NCBI RefSeq assembly: GCF_030506305.1
Contig: NZ_CP119421.1
Location: forward strand, 2,806,501 to 2,870,500
DNA from: Porifericola rhodea
GTDB lineage: Bacteria > Bacteroidota > Bacteroidia > Cytophagales > Cyclobacteriaceae
Reading direction: 5' to 3'
DNA: 64,000 bases
Position numbers and translations under genes: made by a program. A model generated the notes under the pieces. It had not been told where the DNA came from and searched no databases. It saw only the letters and a program-made list of their open reading frames with translations. This document shows positions 7,946 through 17,415 of this stretch, piece by piece (position 1 is the stretch's first letter; each line of letters begins with the position of its first letter).

Positions 7946-9070
7946 ATGAAAAGAATGAGTAAATACCTTGCTGTAGTAGCAGCATGTTTGATGTTTTCTT
8001 GTGCCAGTAAGCAGAGTGGACCTAGCCCTCAAGCACAGGGTGGAGCAGTATCACCCTATCCGGTGATTAAAGTTCCTACCAAAACGGTAACCTCTTATAA
8101 TGCCTACCCAACCAACATAGAAGGAGTAGTGAATAGTGAGGTACGTGCTAAAATATCCGGCTATATAACAGAAGTACTGGTAGATGAAGGTCAGCAGGTG
8201 AAAAAAGACCAGATACTTTTTAAGCTGGAGACGCAATCGCTAAGCCAGGATGCGGCAGCGAGCAAGGCTAATGTACAGGCAGCGCAGGTAGAGGTAGACA
8301 AACTAAAACCTCTGGTAGAGCAGAAAATTATTAGTGAAGTACAGTTGGAGACAGCCAAAGCTCAGCTGGAGCAGGCGAAGAGCGCCTATAATAGTATAGC
8401 AGCCAATATTGGTTATGCTAATATTAAAAGCCCGGTAGATGGCGTAGTAGGTTCTATTAACTACCGTAAAGGGGCATTGGTAAGCCCTCAGGACCAGATT
8501 CCCCTAACACGCGTGTCTTCAATAGATAATGTGTATGCTTATTTTTCTATGAACGAGAAGCGCTTTCTGGATTTTGTTCAGACTGCCAAAGGTGAAACCA
8601 TAGACGAAAAAATAAAAAATCTTCCTAAGGTAAAGCTAAAGCTGGCCAATGGTAATGAGTATGCCAAAGAAGGGGAGATAGAAACCATTTCTGGCGAAGT
8701 AGACCCTCAAACAGGTACGGTTACCTTTCGTGCCAAATTTGACAACCGTGGCGGAATGCTGAGAAACGGAAGCAGCGGTACTATTCTAGTGCCTGAAACC
8801 TTTGAAAATGCGCTAGTTATACCGGCAGTGTCTACCTACGAGCAGCAGGGAAAAACATTTGTCTATCAGGTAAAAGGAGACTCTCTAGTATCTACCTCAA
8901 TCAATGTATTGTCAGAAATAGACAGAATGTATGTAATAGACCAGGGACTGGAAGAAGGCAATACCATCCTAGCCAAAGGTGTAGGCAATGTAAAAGCCGG
9001 AACCAAAATTAAGCCTCAACCTGCTGCGTTTGACAGCATTGTTTACTCTTTTAACACTGTTTTCAGATAG
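7946..9070 (+). CDS. RND efflux periplasmic adaptor (membrane fusion) lipoprotein
   Basis: Periplasmic bridge between the inner-membrane RND pump and the outer-membrane channel. A lipoprotein signal ends FSC (Cys19; Cys14 in VAAC is an alternative). Next come the first lipoyl half (ISGYITEVLVDEGQQVKKDQ, residues about 70-90), an alpha-hairpin coiled coil (about 95-150), the second lipoyl half (NIKSPVDGVVG) and the beta-barrel/membrane-proximal domains. At 374 aa it is typical for the AcrA/MexA type. It is 6 nt from the pump gene, so translation is probably coupled. The neighbouring regulator suggests induction by pump substrates. Confidence 0.95.
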   Translation: MKRMSKYLAVVAACLMFSCASKQSGPSPQAQGGAVSPYPVIKVPTKTVTSYNAYPTNIEGVVNSEVRAKISGYITEVLVDEGQQVKKDQILFKLETQSLSQDAAASKANVQAAQVEVDKLKPLVEQKIISEVQLETAKAQLEQAKSAYNSIAANIGYANIKSPVDGVVGSINYRKGALVSPQDQIPLTRVSSIDNVYAYFSMNEKRFLDFVQTAKGETIDEKIKNLPKVKLKLANGNEYAKEGEIETISGEVDPQTGTVTFRAKFDNRGGMLRNGSSGTILVPETFENALVIPAVSTYEQQGKTFVYQVKGDSLVSTSINVLSEIDRMYVIDQGLEEGNTILAKGVGNVKAGTKIKPQPAAFDSIVYSFNTVFR

Positions 9071-9076
9071 TATATC

Positions 9077-12000
9077 ATGTTAAAGATTTTTATTGAAAGA
9101 CCTGTTCTTTCTACTGTAATATCTATTATTCTTGTCATACTGGGGGTACTGGGGCTTACGCAGCTTCCAGTGACTCAGTATCCGGATATCGCGCCGCCCA
9201 CCGTTCAGGTAAGTGCTACTTATCCGGGAGCTAATGCGGAAACCATACTGGAGAGTGTCATTATTCCTATAGAAGAGCAGATCAATGGGGTGGAAGGTAT
9301 GACCTATATTACCTCAAGTGCCAGTAACAATGGTTCGGCTACCATACAGGTGTTTTTTGAGCAGGGGTACGATCCTGATATTGCTGCGGTAAACGTACAA
9401 AACCGTGTAGCTAGTGCCAATGCTGTACTGCCTGACGAAGTGATACGGGCGGGAGTAATTACTGCCAAAAGGCAAAACTCCGCGCTTTTGTATGCCGCGC
9501 TGTACTCTACCAATCCGGAGTACGACGATACCTATGTGCAAAACTACCTGAACATCAATGTAAAGCCTGAGCTTCAGCGTATTAATGGTGTTGGAGAAGT
9601 AAGTGTGTTCGGAGGTAAAGACTACTCCATGCGTATCTGGCTAGACCCTAGCAAAATGGCTAACTATGGCCTTACGCCTAATGATGTAATTGGTGCAATA
9701 GGCGAACAAAGCCTGGAGGCTGCTGCCGGTGCCCTGGGGCAAAATGCTGGTGAATCTTTTGAGTATGTAATCAAGTACAAGGGCCGTTATAAAACGGTAG
9801 ACGAGTACGAGAATATTATCATTAAAGCACAGGACAATGGTAAGATGCTAAGGGTAGGAGATGTAGCAACAGTAGAGCTGGATGCCTTCTCCTATTCATC
9901 ACTTTCACGTTCAAGAGGTAATCCTGCCATTAGTTTTGGTGTATTCCAGACCCCTGGCTCTAATGCTCAGGAAATTATAGAGAAAATCTATGACCGACTG
10001 GATGAAATGGAAGAAGATTTTCCGGAAGGAATTGAGTATCTGATCAATTACGATACGAACAAATTCCTGACCGCTTCCATCAGTAAAGTAAACCGTACAC
10101 TGATTGAGGCTTTTTTGCTGGTATTTTTCGTGGTATTTATCTTTTTACAAGACCTGAAGTCTACCCTGATACCTGCCATTGCGGTGCCAGTATCTATTAT
10201 TGGTACGTTCTTCTTTCTAAATTTACTGGGGTATTCCATTAACCTGCTTACCCTATTTGCTTTAATTCTGGCTATTGGTATTGTTGTGGATGATGCCATT
10301 GTGGTGGTTGAAGCAGTGCATGCCAAACTTGAAAGTGGCTACGATAATGCCAAAAAAGCTTCTATTTCTGCCATGAGCGAAATTAGCGGAGCTATAGTGT
10401 CTATTACACTAGTAATGGCAGCGGTATTTATTCCTATTACCTTTATTCAGGGGCCTTCAGGGGTGTTTTACGAGCAGTTTGGTGTTACTCTGATTGTCGC
10501 TATTTTGATTTCGGCAGTTAATGCCCTTACGCTAAGTCCAGCACTCTGTGCTTTGTTCCTTAAACCTCAGCATAATGGCCATGAGAAAAAGAACTTTTTA
10601 CAACGATTCTACTCAGCCTTTAATACTGCATTTAGTGCTACGCGAGATAAGTACGTAGGCTCGCTTCATTTTCTGGTAAAGCACAAATGGATCTCAGTAG
10701 CTATACTAGCAGCCGCTGTATTTTCTATTTACTGGATCAACCAGTCTATCCCTTCTGGGTTTGTACCATCAGAAGACCGTGGCGTAATCTTTATGAATGC
10801 AGAATTACCTCCGGGTGCCTCTTTAGACAGAAGCTATGAAGTAACCGAGCAGTTGTATGATGAGATAGAAACTATTGAAGGAATCAGAACTGCCTCCCTT
10901 ATTAGTGGGCGAAATTTCTTCTCTGGTGCAGGTAGCTCTTATGCTATGGGCTTTATTATACTGGAAGACTGGGAAGACCGGCAGACCGAGGCAACTTCTA
11001 TACAGAGCATTATTCAGGAGCTTAATAGAAAATCGGCTGCCATAAGCGATGCCCAGATCATCTATTTTACACCGCCTAGCGTGCCCGGTTTTGGTAGTGC
11101 TGATGGTTTTGAAATGCAGGTGCTGGACAGAACATCAGGAGAACTCAAAGAACTAGACGAAACCGCCACCGAATTTGTGGGGGCGTTAAACCAGGATCCG
11201 TCTATCGGTTTTGCATCCAACTCGTTTAGTACGGATTTTCCTCAGTTGGAAATGGATATTAATGTCGCCAAAGCCAAAGAAGCCGGCTTAAGCATCAGCG
11301 ATATCCTAAGCTCTATGCAGGGGTATATCGGAGGATATTACGCGACTAACTTCAGCCGTTTTGGTAAGCAGTACAGAGTATTTGTACAGGCTCTACCTGA
11401 CGATAGAAGAGATCTGGAAAGCCTGAACAGTATGTACCTGAAAACGCCTAGTGGAGAAATGGCTCCTATCTCACAGTTTGTAAGCCTGGAGAGAATTTAC
11501 GGTCCTCAGACAGTGAACCGTTTTAACCTCTTTAACGCGGTTACCATAAATGGCTCTGCGGCTCCCGGATACAGCTCAGGAGATGCTATTGCTGCCATCC
11601 AGCGACTGGCCGAAGAGAAATTGCCTAACAACTATGATGTAGCATTTTCTGGTATCACTCGCGAAGAAATTGCTTCTTCAGGACAGGCCACAACTATATT
11701 TTTGTTAAGTATTCTTTTTGTGTACTTCCTGCTGGCAGCACAGTACGAAAGCTATCTGCTTCCATTCTCAGTCATCTTTTCGCTTCCGATAGGTGTGGCA
11801 GGTGCTTACCTTACTACTTTTCTGGCAGGTTTGCAGAATAACATCTACTTCCAGATTGCCCTGGTTATGTTGATTGGTCTGCTGGCGAAGAATGCCATCC
11901 TTATTGTAGAGTTTGCCATTCAGGGTCGTAAGCAGGGGCTAAGCATTACCGAATCAGCAATAGAGGGTGCCAAAGTGAGGCTTCGTCCTATTCTGATGAC

Positions 12001-12205
12001 TTCTTTTGCCTTTATACTCGGACTTCTCCCTCTGGTACTGGCTAGCGGTGTTGGAGCAGAAGGAAACCGCTCTATAGGTACTGGTGCTGCTGGAGGGCTA
12101 CTGATAGGTACAATAATCGGTATTTTCATTATTCCGGTGCTGTATATTTTCTTCCAGTGGATGCAGGAGAAAATAAGCAAAAAACAAAAAACTGTAGGAG
12201 CTTAA
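9077..12205 (+). CDS. RND multidrug efflux permease (HAE1/AcrB family)
   Basis: Proton-driven inner-membrane exporter of amphiphilic compounds such as antibiotics, dyes and bile salts. At 1042 aa it has the standard layout: TM1 at the N-terminus (FIERPVLSTVISIILVILG), a large periplasmic porter/docking loop, TM2-6, a second periplasmic loop and TM7-12. The proton-relay residues are present: adjacent Asp405-Asp406 in GIVVDDAIVV, and Lys938 in LLAKNAILIVEF. The pattern is HAE1 rather than heavy-metal (CusA). It lies between adaptor and channel genes in one operon. The substrate range cannot be read from the sequence. Confidence 0.97.
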   Translation: MLKIFIERPVLSTVISIILVILGVLGLTQLPVTQYPDIAPPTVQVSATYPGANAETILESVIIPIEEQINGVEGMTYITSSASNNGSATIQVFFEQGYDPDIAAVNVQNRVASANAVLPDEVIRAGVITAKRQNSALLYAALYSTNPEYDDTYVQNYLNINVKPELQRINGVGEVSVFGGKDYSMRIWLDPSKMANYGLTPNDVIGAIGEQSLEAAAGALGQNAGESFEYVIKYKGRYKTVDEYENIIIKAQDNGKMLRVGDVATVELDAFSYSSLSRSRGNPAISFGVFQTPGSNAQEIIEKIYDRLDEMEEDFPEGIEYLINYDTNKFLTASISKVNRTLIEAFLLVFFVVFIFLQDLKSTLIPAIAVPVSIIGTFFFLNLLGYSINLLTLFALILAIGIVVDDAIVVVEAVHAKLESGYDNAKKASISAMSEISGAIVSITLVMAAVFIPITFIQGPSGVFYEQFGVTLIVAILISAVNALTLSPALCALFLKPQHNGHEKKNFLQRFYSAFNTAFSATRDKYVGSLHFLVKHKWISVAILAAAVFSIYWINQSIPSGFVPSEDRGVIFMNAELPPGASLDRSYEVTEQLYDEIETIEGIRTASLISGRNFFSGAGSSYAMGFIILEDWEDRQTEATSIQSIIQELNRKSAAISDAQIIYFTPPSVPGFGSADGFEMQVLDRTSGELKELDETATEFVGALNQDPSIGFASNSFSTDFPQLEMDINVAKAKEAGLSISDILSSMQGYIGGYYATNFSRFGKQYRVFVQALPDDRRDLESLNSMYLKTPSGEMAPISQFVSLERIYGPQTVNRFNLFNAVTINGSAAPGYSSGDAIAAIQRLAEEKLPNNYDVAFSGITREEIASSGQATTIFLLSILFVYFLLAAQYESYLLPFSVIFSLPIGVAGAYLTTFLAGLQNNIYFQIALVMLIGLLAKNAILIVEFAIQGRKQGLSITESAIEGAKVRLRPILMTSFAFILGLLPLVLASGVGAEGNRSIGTGAAGGLLIGTIIGIFIIPVLYIFFQWMQEKISKKQKTVGA

Positions 12206-12230
12206 ATTATAAGAACAGCTAAAGAAGTAC

Positions 12231-13628
12231 ATGAAAAGTTTAAATAAACTACAAGCCGCACTATTATTTCTTATTGTTTTAAGTTTACAGTCCTGTTTCG
12301 TTGCCAAAGATTACAAACGGCCGGAGATAGTAGAAGAAGACTACTTCCGGACTGATAAGCTGGAGCAGGATAGCCTTACCATGGCCGATGTCTCCTGGCG
12401 AGAGTTGTTTACCGATCCGGTATTGGTAGGGCATATAGAAGAAGGCCTTAAGAATAATATAGATATACGCACTGCTATTCAGCAGATACTAATAGCTGAG
12501 GCCTATGTTAAGCAGGGGAAAGCCTCGTTTTTTCCTTCTGTTAATGCCAACGCGCAGATTACGCATCAGGAGCTCTCCTCTAACAGCCAGTTTGGTAGTT
12601 TTTTCTCCTCACTGGACCAGTTTGAGTTGAGTAGTAACATATCCTGGGAAGCAGACATATGGGGCAAAATAAGAAGCAACAAAAGAGCTTTTGAAGCATC
12701 TTATCTGCGCTCAGTAGCAGCTCATCGTGCTGTAAAAACACAGCTGATAGCCAGTATAGCATCTACCTACTATCAGCTTCTGGCTCTGGATGAGCAGATC
12801 AGAATTACGGAAGAGACGATAGAAAACCGTAACAATAGTGTAGAAGCTACCAAAGCGCTGAAGCGTGCTGGTAATGTAACGGAAGTAGGTGTAATACAGA
12901 CAGAAGCTCAGTTCTATACTGCCCAGGCAATACTGGTAGATCTGAAGAAACAACTTAGGTTGCTGGAAAATACATTTTCTATTTTACTGGGAGATGAACC
13001 CCGGGAGATTGAAAGGTCAGAGCTGCAAGCACAGCAGATAGAGACAGAGCTTAACGTGGGGGTGCCGGTTCAACTACTACGTAATCGTCCGGATGTGATG
13101 GCAGCGGAGTACAACCTGATCAATTCATTTGAGCTGACCAATGTGGCAAAAAGCAATTTTTACCCCTCACTGACACTAACCGCTAATGTAGGTTTTCAGA
13201 GTCTGGATATTGCGGAGCTTATAGATCCTAATTCTTTGTTTGCAACCATCATAGGTGGTCTGACGCAGCCGGTTTTTAATGCTCGTCGTATACGTACAGA
13301 GTATGAAGTGTCTGAAGCTGAACAGGTGCAGGCTCAGCTTAATTTTAGGCAAACTTTTATTACCGCCAGTAAAGAAGTGTCTGATGCTCTATATACCTAC
13401 GAAGCGGCTACTGAAAAAATAGAGATTAAGCAACGAGAATACGAAGCCTATAATACGGCTACCAATTACTCTGAGCAGTTGCTCAACAATGGTTTAGCCA
13501 ATTATCTGGAAGTTTTGACTGCCAGAGAGAATGCGTTAAACACTCAACTGGACTTAATCAATGCTCGCTTTAATCAGCTGAGCTCTATTGTAGATTTGTA
13601 CCAGGCCTTGGGTGGTGGATGGCAGTAG
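12231..13628 (+). CDS. Outer membrane efflux channel lipoprotein (TolC/NodT family)
   Basis: Trimeric outer-membrane exit duct of the RND pump. Signal peptide and lipobox end LQSC at Cys22, typical of the NodT/OprM subgroup. Two tandem OEP repeats follow, each with long helices (about residues 60-250 and 265-455). They include ISWEADIWGKIRSNKRA and the RPDVMAAEYNL motif near residue 285, both diagnostic of this family. Its 465 aa are normal. It is the last gene of the operon (25 nt after the permease) and is followed by a long hairpin. Confidence 0.95.
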   Translation: MKSLNKLQAALLFLIVLSLQSCFVAKDYKRPEIVEEDYFRTDKLEQDSLTMADVSWRELFTDPVLVGHIEEGLKNNIDIRTAIQQILIAEAYVKQGKASFFPSVNANAQITHQELSSNSQFGSFFSSLDQFELSSNISWEADIWGKIRSNKRAFEASYLRSVAAHRAVKTQLIASIASTYYQLLALDEQIRITEETIENRNNSVEATKALKRAGNVTEVGVIQTEAQFYTAQAILVDLKKQLRLLENTFSILLGDEPREIERSELQAQQIETELNVGVPVQLLRNRPDVMAAEYNLINSFELTNVAKSNFYPSLTLTANVGFQSLDIAELIDPNSLFATIIGGLTQPVFNARRIRTEYEVSEAEQVQAQLNFRQTFITASKEVSDALYTYEAATEKIEIKQREYEAYNTATNYSEQLLNNGLANYLEVLTARENALNTQLDLINARFNQLSSIVDLYQALGGGWQ

Positions 13629-13640
13629 TATGCTATTAAG

Positions 13641-13679
13641 TAGTCCTCAATCAAGCTATAACAATTTGATTGAGGGCTA
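13641..13679 (+). terminator. Hairpin at the end of the efflux operon
   Basis: A 14-bp stem (13641-13654 with 13666-13679, one G-T pair) and an 11-nt loop, followed by CAAATTTTAAT. The stem is strong but the T tract is weak, so it may be a terminator or an mRNA 3'-end stabiliser. Confidence 0.55.
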
Positions 13680-13851
13680 CAAATTTTAATAAGCATACTC
13701 ACAAGGGACAGGTATGGCAGAAACTAATTGCTTACCAGGCTCACAAAAATAAATTGTCTGTTGTTTTAGGAGTCAAAGCTCTCCCAAAATCAGTGCAGAT
13801 ATGTCCGAACTTTAGCAAGACATTTTTTTGCTAAGCACTATCGGTAATAGC

Positions 13852-14331
13852 TTAATGCAAACCCAAGAGGCGCAAGATGACTAAAAGCTGTCCGGTATGG
13901 TAGGCTGTATGCTCAACTACCAGCATAGCCTCACGAAACAAAGTTTGCTCTTCGCCATGAGTAAAAGGTACAAACAACTCATTTCTGGAATCGCTGATAT
14001 ATCCACATAGCTGCTGCCTATCTTCAAAGTAACGCTGTACAAGGTTTTGCCATTCTTTTTCATCCTTTGGTGCTTTTGCTTCGGGCCAGTAATCTTTCGG
14101 CCACTCCAAAGGCTGATAATTGCTATGGCGCGTAAATTCAAGAATATCGTTCTGTGCCAGCCAGATATGATAAAACTGCTGATAAAAAGAGTAAGGTAAC
14201 CCTTCGGGTATTTTGCCTAAGTCATCAAAAGCTATCTTATCTAGCAGATGATCAAGAGGAATAAAAGCTTCGCCCCCCTCCAGGTGCTTGATGAGTTGGT
14301 CTCTCAGAACTTTGTCTTCAGATGTATGCAT
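13852..14331 (-). CDS. DinB-family putative metal-dependent protein
   Basis: A four-helix bundle protein of the DinB/YfiT-like superfamily, 159 aa. The three expected metal-binding histidines are visible: one in FYHIWLAQNDI (about residue 50) and two in the C-terminal VVEHTAYHTGQLLVILRLLG motif. That motif is the most recognisable element of the family. Some family members are thiol transferases (bacillithiol or mycothiol dependent), but most have no known reaction and none can be assigned here. The gene is single, convergent with the efflux operon and divergent from the methyltransferase. About 220 nt of hairpin-bearing noncoding DNA lie on its 3' side. Confidence 0.85.
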   Translation of the reverse strand: MHTSEDKVLRDQLIKHLEGGEAFIPLDHLLDKIAFDDLGKIPEGLPYSFYQQFYHIWLAQNDILEFTRHSNYQPLEWPKDYWPEAKAPKDEKEWQNLVQRYFEDRQQLCGYISDSRNELFVPFTHGEEQTLFREAMLVVEHTAYHTGQLLVILRLLGLH

Positions 14332-14432
14332 ATCTTTATAATCTACTTTTAAGTATTAGTGTTAAATTATGGTAAAACTTATAGGCCGACTTTACCATCC
14401 AGATATTTTTTCAATAGTACAGAAAGATTTAT

Positions 14433-15176
14433 ATGAAAGCTGCTAATGCACACACAAATCAGGGATACTGGACAGAGCAGGATTCTGAGGACTTTATAGA
14501 TTATGGGGATTATTTTATTCCGTATCGGCAAGAGCAACGCAGGGTTTTGCTTCAGCTGTTAAGCCCCCTGCCGCCTCATAGTACTGTAGTAGACTTATGT
14601 GGAGGAAATGGCCAGCTTGGCAAAATTATACTAGACCAATACCCACAGTTTCAGCTCAAGTTATACGAACTTTCGGACAAGATGCTACAACATGCCAGGC
14701 AAGACTTAGGCAAATATGGTAAGCGGTTTGAAGGGCACAAATTTGATTTAGCGGATCATTCCTGGCGCCAGGGCATGGAAAAAGTTGATGCTTTTATTTC
14801 TTCTCTGGCTATACATCACCTGAGCGCATTTCAAAAAAAGGAGCTTTTTGTAGATCTTTTTAAGTTGCTCAAGCCAGGAGGGGGGCTGCTAATCGCAGAT
14901 GTGGTTTTGCCTGCTGCTTCCGCTGCTTTTAGTATATATGCCCAAGAATGGGATGCTTGGGCTCGGCAACAGGCAGACGAGCTCAATGATGATAAAGTTT
15001 ATCAGAAATTTAGCGATGAGAAGTGGAATTTTTTTCAATACCCTGAAGATGACCCACTAGACAAGCCCTCTACGATTTACGAACAGCTAAGCTGGCTTGG
15101 TCAGGCTGGTTTTGAACAAGTAGATGTATTCTGGATGAAGTCAGGTATAGCCGTATTCGGTGGATACAAGCTTTAA
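14433..15176 (+). CDS. Class I SAM-dependent methyltransferase
   Basis: Rossmann-fold methyltransferase, 247 aa. Motif I is VVDLCGGNGQLG (residues 52-63), where the S-adenosylmethionine glycine loop sits. The acidic residue at the end of strand 2 is in LKLYELSDKMLQ. Motif post-II (KFDLADHSW) and motif IV (VDAFISSLAIHHL) follow, then KLLKPGGGLLIADV (motif V/VI). This layout resembles small-molecule methyltransferases of the UbiE/COQ5-like group. The substrate is unknown. It is transcribed divergently from the DinB gene with about 100 nt between them, and the next gene is 126 nt downstream, so it may be monocistronic. Confidence 0.88.
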   Translation: MKAANAHTNQGYWTEQDSEDFIDYGDYFIPYRQEQRRVLLQLLSPLPPHSTVVDLCGGNGQLGKIILDQYPQFQLKLYELSDKMLQHARQDLGKYGKRFEGHKFDLADHSWRQGMEKVDAFISSLAIHHLSAFQKKELFVDLFKLLKPGGGLLIADVVLPAASAAFSIYAQEWDAWARQQADELNDDKVYQKFSDEKWNFFQYPEDDPLDKPSTIYEQLSWLGQAGFEQVDVFWMKSGIAVFGGYKL

Positions 15177-15302
15177 TGATATAGATTATCAAGGTCTTAT
15201 GCTTTATGAGAATTTAAATAAATAGTTGAAAGCGTAAGTAATGTCTTATTTTTAGTATGCTTTGATGTAACTCTAAGTGTCAATATTGGGTTATAAGTAA
15301 GC

Positions 15303-15905
15303 ATGAACTTTCTGGCCCATTTCTACCTTTCCGACCTGGATGACTCTCTGATCATTGGCAATTTCCTGGGTGATTTTGTGAAAGGCAGCCAGTATGAGAA
15401 ATTCCCTCCTGCGGTAGCCCGGGGCATACAACTCCACCGGGAAATTGATAGCTTTACAGATCAGCATTCTTGTCATTTGCAAAGTAAGCATCGGTTATCC
15501 GCTAAGTATGGTCATTATGCCGGAGTGGCGATTGATATGTTTTACGATCACCTGCTGGCGGTACAGTGGACCGATTACTCTGATATACCGCTAGACAAAT
15601 TTAGCCAGCATGTCTATGCCGTGTTGCAGGCCAATCAGGATGTGCTCACTCCATCTTCCGAGCGTACCCTTACTTATATGGCCAGGCACGACTGGCTGCT
15701 AAGTTATCAGCAGATGGAGGGCTTGAGCAAAGCTCTTTCCGGTATCAGCCAGCGGGCACGCTTTCGTTCTTACCTGGAAGAAGCTCACCTGGAACTGCAA
15801 AAAGATTTTTCTGACTACGCCCATGATTTTTCGCTCTTTTTTCCCGATCTACGTAGACATGTACGTGACTTTTTAAATTCCACCCATGAAGGTAGCTTTC
15901 TTTAG
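15303..15905 (+). CDS. Acyl carrier protein phosphodiesterase (AcpH/DUF479 family)
   Basis: Hydrolyses the 4'-phosphopantetheine arm from holo-ACP in the cytoplasm. The N-terminus MNFLAHFYLSDLDDSLIIGN is the family signature, followed by FLGDFVKG and RGIQLHREIDSFTDQH (around residues 45-60), which supplies the HD-like metal-binding residues. The AIDMFYDHLLAVQW segment near residue 78 is also conserved. Its 200 aa are normal. The last 20 nt overlap the start of the D-lactate dehydrogenase gene in another frame, so the two are translationally linked, although no functional link is known. Confidence 0.9.
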   Translation: MNFLAHFYLSDLDDSLIIGNFLGDFVKGSQYEKFPPAVARGIQLHREIDSFTDQHSCHLQSKHRLSAKYGHYAGVAIDMFYDHLLAVQWTDYSDIPLDKFSQHVYAVLQANQDVLTPSSERTLTYMARHDWLLSYQQMEGLSKALSGISQRARFRSYLEEAHLELQKDFSDYAHDFSLFFPDLRRHVRDFLNSTHEGSFL

Positions 15906-16884
15906 TACTAAGTCTTACGACAAAAAGTTTATGGAGAAAATCAATGAAGATTATCACCATGAACTTATTTTTTTTGATACCGGCCTGGATCTATCTACTG
16001 CTATTTTGGCACAAGGCTTTGAGGCTATTTGTATTTTTGTAAATGATAAAGCCGACAGGGCTATACTGGAAAAGCTACAGAGCCAGGGTGTACGATTATT
16101 GGCACTACGAGCTGCTGGCTTTAATAACGTTGACCTGAAAGCTGCGCAGGAACTGAGCATTAAAGTGGTGCGAGTACCGGCCTACTCTCCTTATGCGGTG
16201 GCAGAGCACGCATTGGCTATGATACTTACCCTCAATCGTAAAACTCATATTGCTTATGACCGGGTGCGTAATGGTAATTTTTCTCTGGAACGGCTCATGG
16301 GCTTTGACTTAAGAGGCAAAACGGTAGGTGTAATTGGTACCGGAAAAATAGGACAGGTATTTGCCAATATTATGCATGGTCTTGGCTGCCATGTCTTAAC
16401 TTATGACCCTTACCCTAATGAAGATTTTGCCAGTGAAGAGTGGGTTGTATATGTAGATCTTCACGAGATGTTTAAGCGCTCAGATATAATCTCTCTACAT
16501 TGCCCTCTTACCGAAGACTCTTATCACCTTTTGGATGAAGAAGCATTACAACAAATTAAACCTGGGATGATGCTCATTAATACCAGTAGGGGTGGTTTAG
16601 TAGATGCTAAAGCCATGATCAAAGGGCTGAAAAGTGGAAGGATAGGTTACCTTGGCCTTGATGTATATGAGCAGGAAGAGAATCTTTTTTTTGAGGATCT
16701 TTCCGGACACATTATTCAGGATGATGATATTGCCCGCCTCATGACTTTTCCTAATGTTCTAATTACCTCTCATCAGGCTTTTTTTACAGAAAACGCCATG
16801 ACTAAAATAGCAGAAACCACACTGCAAAACATTAGTGATTTTGAAGCAGGCCAGGAGTTAAAGAATGAAGTTAAGCTCAAATAA
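15886..16884 (+). CDS. ldhA: D-lactate dehydrogenase-type 2-hydroxyacid dehydrogenase
   Basis: NAD-dependent reduction of pyruvate to D-lactate (or a related 2-keto acid) in the cytoplasm. The 332-aa protein aligns by position with the LdhA type. The N-terminus MKVAFFSTKSYDKKF fixes the start. The dinucleotide loop is GTGKIG (151-156). The catalytic triad is Arg235 (NTSRGG), Glu264 (DVYEQE) and His296 (TSHQAF). The exact substrate is inferred from the family. The gene overlaps the ACP phosphodiesterase gene by 20 nt and ends 9 nt before the convergent rlpA-like gene, with no clear terminator between them. Confidence 0.9.
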   Translation: MKVAFFSTKSYDKKFMEKINEDYHHELIFFDTGLDLSTAILAQGFEAICIFVNDKADRAILEKLQSQGVRLLALRAAGFNNVDLKAAQELSIKVVRVPAYSPYAVAEHALAMILTLNRKTHIAYDRVRNGNFSLERLMGFDLRGKTVGVIGTGKIGQVFANIMHGLGCHVLTYDPYPNEDFASEEWVVYVDLHEMFKRSDIISLHCPLTEDSYHLLDEEALQQIKPGMMLINTSRGGLVDAKAMIKGLKSGRIGYLGLDVYEQEENLFFEDLSGHIIQDDDIARLMTFPNVLITSHQAFFTENAMTKIAETTLQNISDFEAGQELKNEVKLK

Positions 16885-16893
16885 GCGTTATCA

Positions 16894-17331
16894 TTACTTC
16901 GCCTGCTTAACATTACCAGATGTAGAATTAAGCTCCTGATTCAAACTATCCGCTATTTCCTGAGGTAGAGAAGCCTTAATTATTACTTCTGCTACACCAT
17001 CTTGTATAAGACCTAATGAGTCTGCGGCCCTACGAGAAACATCTAATATTCGCCTTCCATGGTAGGGGCCACGGTCATTTACTTTCAGACGGATCTGTAT
17101 CTGGTTTTCCGGGTTGATTACCAGAATTTCTGTGCCAAGTGGTAAGTGACGGTGGGCAGCAGTGAGGCTATCGGGATGGTAAGTTTCGCCATTAGCGGTG
17201 GTTTGTCCTGCCAGAGCATTAGCATAATAAGAAGCCTGCCCCTGTTGTTCAAAGTTAAAGGCTTCGCCAGTCTGGCAAGCTTGTAAGATGAGAAAAAATG
17301 GAATAAGGAGAATGTTCATATACTTGCTCAT
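16894..17331 (-). CDS. RlpA-like septal ring lytic transglycosylase family lipoprotein
   Basis: Outer-membrane lipoprotein with a double-psi beta-barrel (DPBB) domain. The signal and lipobox end LQAC at Cys19. The DPBB domain spans about residues 30-125, with the conserved GQASYYANALAGQTTANGE opening, the HRHLPLGTEI segment and the catalytic-region signature VNDRGPYHGRRILDVSRRAA. In characterised relatives this domain cleaves peptide-free (denuded) peptidoglycan glycan strands. There is no C-terminal SPOR domain; at 145 aa this is the short form common in Bacteroidota. It is on the minus strand, downstream of the coiled-coil gene but behind its terminator, so it probably has its own promoter. 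Confidence 0.9.
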   Translation of the reverse strand: MSKYMNILLIPFFLILQACQTGEAFNFEQQGQASYYANALAGQTTANGETYHPDSLTAAHRHLPLGTEILVINPENQIQIRLKVNDRGPYHGRRILDVSRRAADSLGLIQDGVAEVIIKASLPQEIADSLNQELNSTSGNVKQAK

Positions 17332-17365
17332 ATTAATAATATAAGCAAATTGCTATAATTTAGCA

Positions 17366-17390
17366 TAAAAAAACCGCCTTTTGGCGGTTA
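17366..17390 (-). terminator. Intrinsic terminator of the coiled-coil membrane protein gene
   Basis: AACCGCC-TTTT-GGCGGTT (17372-17389). Read on the minus strand it is followed by seven T. It separates the coiled-coil gene from the rlpA-like gene. Confidence 0.85.
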
Positions 17391-17415
17391 TAACATACTT
17401 AAGCTAGTTTAGCTT

